Shown here in pieces: positions 62,910 to 64,000 of a stretch of 64,000 nt of DNA. The DNA comes from Bacteroidales bacterium UBA4116. GTDB taxonomy: Bacteria > Bacteroidota > Bacteroidia > Bacteroidales > Tannerellaceae. Location of the stretch: assembly GCA_002381645.1 (NCBI GenBank), contig DFXE01000001.1, positions 335,679-399,678 on the forward strand, given 5' to 3'. The notes under the pieces were generated by a model. That model worked only from the letters and a program-made list of their open reading frames with translations, was not told the DNA's origin and did no database searches. A program made the translations under genes and the position numbers. How positions within the stretch are numbered: position 1 is the first letter of the stretch; every line of letters starts with the position of its first letter.

Positions 62910-63106
62910 CTCCATAAATCAGAAGTAAAATATTTTACTTTTGTGTACTAATTTCAGGTAGATGGGTATAACCCGGCGAGATGAGATATCTCCTTTTCTT
63001 CTGCTTCGACATTTAAAATACCCAATACCCTGATCGCACTGGATACCGGTGTGCCAAAAACGGAAACCGTTTTACATGGGACGGAGAAAAAAGAACACTC
63101 CCTGTT
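62910..63106. other. Gene-free stretch with a palindrome and a promoter-like box
   Basis: AGTAAAATATTTTACT (62924-62939) is a perfect 16-bp palindrome that overlaps TACTTTTG (62936-62943), a plus-strand TAnnTTTG match. Downstream no start-to-stop frame of useful length exists; short open segments may be a coding remnant but are not identifiable. Confidence 0.35.
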
Positions 63107-64000
63107 TTATACAGGAGGCTCATTATCCAACGGCCACTGCAGGTTAAATTTACGCTTAATATCTTCTATATTCACCCCATTCGCTAAAAGAACCTTAACC
63201 GCGCCCTTCAAATAATTCCGGCAATAAGATATCCCTGTCAAAGGAATTAAAATTTCCACAGCTTCCATTGCGCTATTAATGGATTTTTGCTGATCCATTA
63301 CCTCTTCCCGGAGGTAAAGGATACCTACATTAAGTAAAGTACCGGCCAAATCAGGCAAATAAACCGAAGGATTTCCCTTAGAAAGCACACGAAGGATTTC
63401 TAACGACTCCACATAGGCATCAAGCGCCTTACCATAAGCATTCATAGCAGAATGTAAAATACCAACATTGTTCAAGGTCATAGCCACAGCAGGCAAATAA
63501 ACCGAAGGATTTTCTTTGGAAAGACCGCGACGGATTTCTAACGACTCCACATAGGCATCAAGCGCATCACCATACCCTTTCATATCATAATGTAAATTAC
63601 CAAGGTTGTTCAAGGTCATAGCCACAGCAGGCAAATAAACCGAAGGATTTTCCTTAGAAAGACCACGAAGGATTTCTAACGACTCCACATAGGCATCAAG
63701 CGCATCACTATAAGCATTCATAGCCTTATGTAAAATACCAACATTGTTCAAGGTCGTAGCCACAGCAGGCAAATAAACCGAAGGATTTTCTTTGGAAAGA
63801 CCGCGACGGATTTCTAACGACTCCAGGCAGGCATTAAGCGCCTCACCATACGCGTTCATAGCAGAATGTAAATTACCAAGGTTATTCAAGGTCGCAGCCA
63901 CAGCAGGCAAATAAACCGAAGGGTTTTCTTTGGAAAGCCCACGATATATTTCTAACGATTCTAGGTAGGTATCAAGGGCCTCACCATACGCGTTCATAGC
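63107..64000 (-). CDS. Tetratricopeptide repeat protein, kinesin-light-chain type (5' end outside window)
   Basis: At least 297 residues of a TPR protein whose frame is still open at the right edge, so the N-terminus is missing. It is built of 46-residue units such as NPSVYLPAVAMTLNNLGNLH followed by NAYGEALDAY, four nearly identical in the window plus a degenerate last one. A non-repeat C-terminus ends NLQWPLDNEPPV. This TPR_10/TPR_12 type occurs in signalling and NB-ARC-like defence proteins, but whether such a domain lies upstream cannot be seen. Confidence 0.85.
   Translation of the reverse strand, partial: AMNAYGEALDTYLESLEIYRGLSKENPSVYLPAVAATLNNLGNLHSAMNAYGEALNACLESLEIRRGLSKENPSVYLPAVATTLNNVGILHKAMNAYSDALDAYVESLEILRGLSKENPSVYLPAVAMTLNNLGNLHYDMKGYGDALDAYVESLEIRRGLSKENPSVYLPAVAMTLNNVGILHSAMNAYGKALDAYVESLEILRVLSKGNPSVYLPDLAGTLLNVGILYLREEVMDQQKSINSAMEAVEILIPLTGISYCRNYLKGAVKVLLANGVNIEDIKRKFNLQWPLDNEPPV
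63361..64000. repeat. 138-bp tandem repeats inside the TPR gene
   Basis: The marker AAACCGAAGG recurs at 63361, 63499, 63637, 63775 and 63913 (the last starting AAACCGAAGG again), exactly 138 bp apart. Each unit encodes 46 residues, so gain or loss of a unit keeps the frame. Units are near-identical in DNA, which points to recent duplication or gene conversion. The array continues past the right edge. Confidence 0.9.

Noticed and set aside
62980..63106. Possible pseudogene remnant on the plus strand (a short frame, an in-frame TAA, then readable sequence)
   Set aside because: Two different frames read equally well here and neither matches a family I recognise, so a remnant cannot be supported.

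Overview
The window comes from a member of the order Bacteroidales (phylum Bacteroidota). The evidence is the recurrent TAnnTTTG -7 promoter box upstream of many genes, the scarcity of Shine-Dalgarno sequences, lineage-typical proteins (HU-like HU-HIG protein, DUF4248, BT4734-type primase, YfhO, nucleoside kinase with a TGS-like N-terminus), and secreted or lipoprotein glycosidases of polysaccharide-utilisation type. Genus cannot be set from sequence reading alone; something near Parabacteroides or Dysgonomonas is plausible. No rRNA, tRNA, CRISPR array or insertion sequence was recognised.

Layout. 0-5.8 kb: three co-directional carbohydrate-active enzymes (two tandem GH2 enzymes, the first cut by the window edge, and a Cys-dependent GH127-type lipoprotein), followed by a gene-free stretch with TTTCAC/GTGAAA palindromes. 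6.2-13 kb: a TPR protein, an overlapping pair of sodium-coupled transporters (NhaC type and dicarboxylate/amino-acid symporter type) and an M16 zinc protease. 13-20.2 kb (+ strand): ahcY, then a glycan block with a membrane glycosyltransferase, a GT2, three of the four genes for GDP-D-glycero-D-manno-heptose (hddA, hddC, gmhB) and a GT4. 20.2-23.9 kb: a YfhO membrane protein and another GT4. 23.9-36.7 kb (- strand): one tightly overlapping, visibly AT-rich operon of twelve genes running from a Wzx-type flippase through an FkbM methyltransferase, rfbH, rfbF, rfbG, a short-chain dehydrogenase and a ThDP carboligase to a series of glycosyltransferases and a methyltransferase. This set best fits synthesis of a CDP-linked branched 3,6-dideoxyhexose of the yersiniose type and its assembly into a surface glycan.

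37-57 kb is mostly core genome: drug/metabolite exporter, nucleoside kinase, Na/Pi cotransporter, two S41 proteases, nagA, GH42 beta-galactosidase, coaD, parE, yaaA, a DUF456 protein, uvrA and a MATE exporter. 57.3-61.6 kb is a visibly GC-richer accessory module: a signal-less glucosaminidase, a 33-residue membrane peptide overlapping its 3' end, an HU-like protein, and divergently DUF4248 and a PrimPol-helicase (VapE-like) protein. The two arms are separated by a nested inverted repeat and the module is closed by a large G/C-rich inverted repeat and a strong terminator. It resembles a domesticated phage-satellite cassette. 61.7-64 kb is AT-rich again: an XRE regulator, a small unknown gene, a structured-RNA candidate ending in a terminator, and the 3' part of a TPR gene built of near-identical 138-bp repeats that runs off the right edge.

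The strongest system-level candidate is the sugar pathway at 28.6-34.5 kb; the most unusual sequence structures lie at 57.7-62.9 kb.
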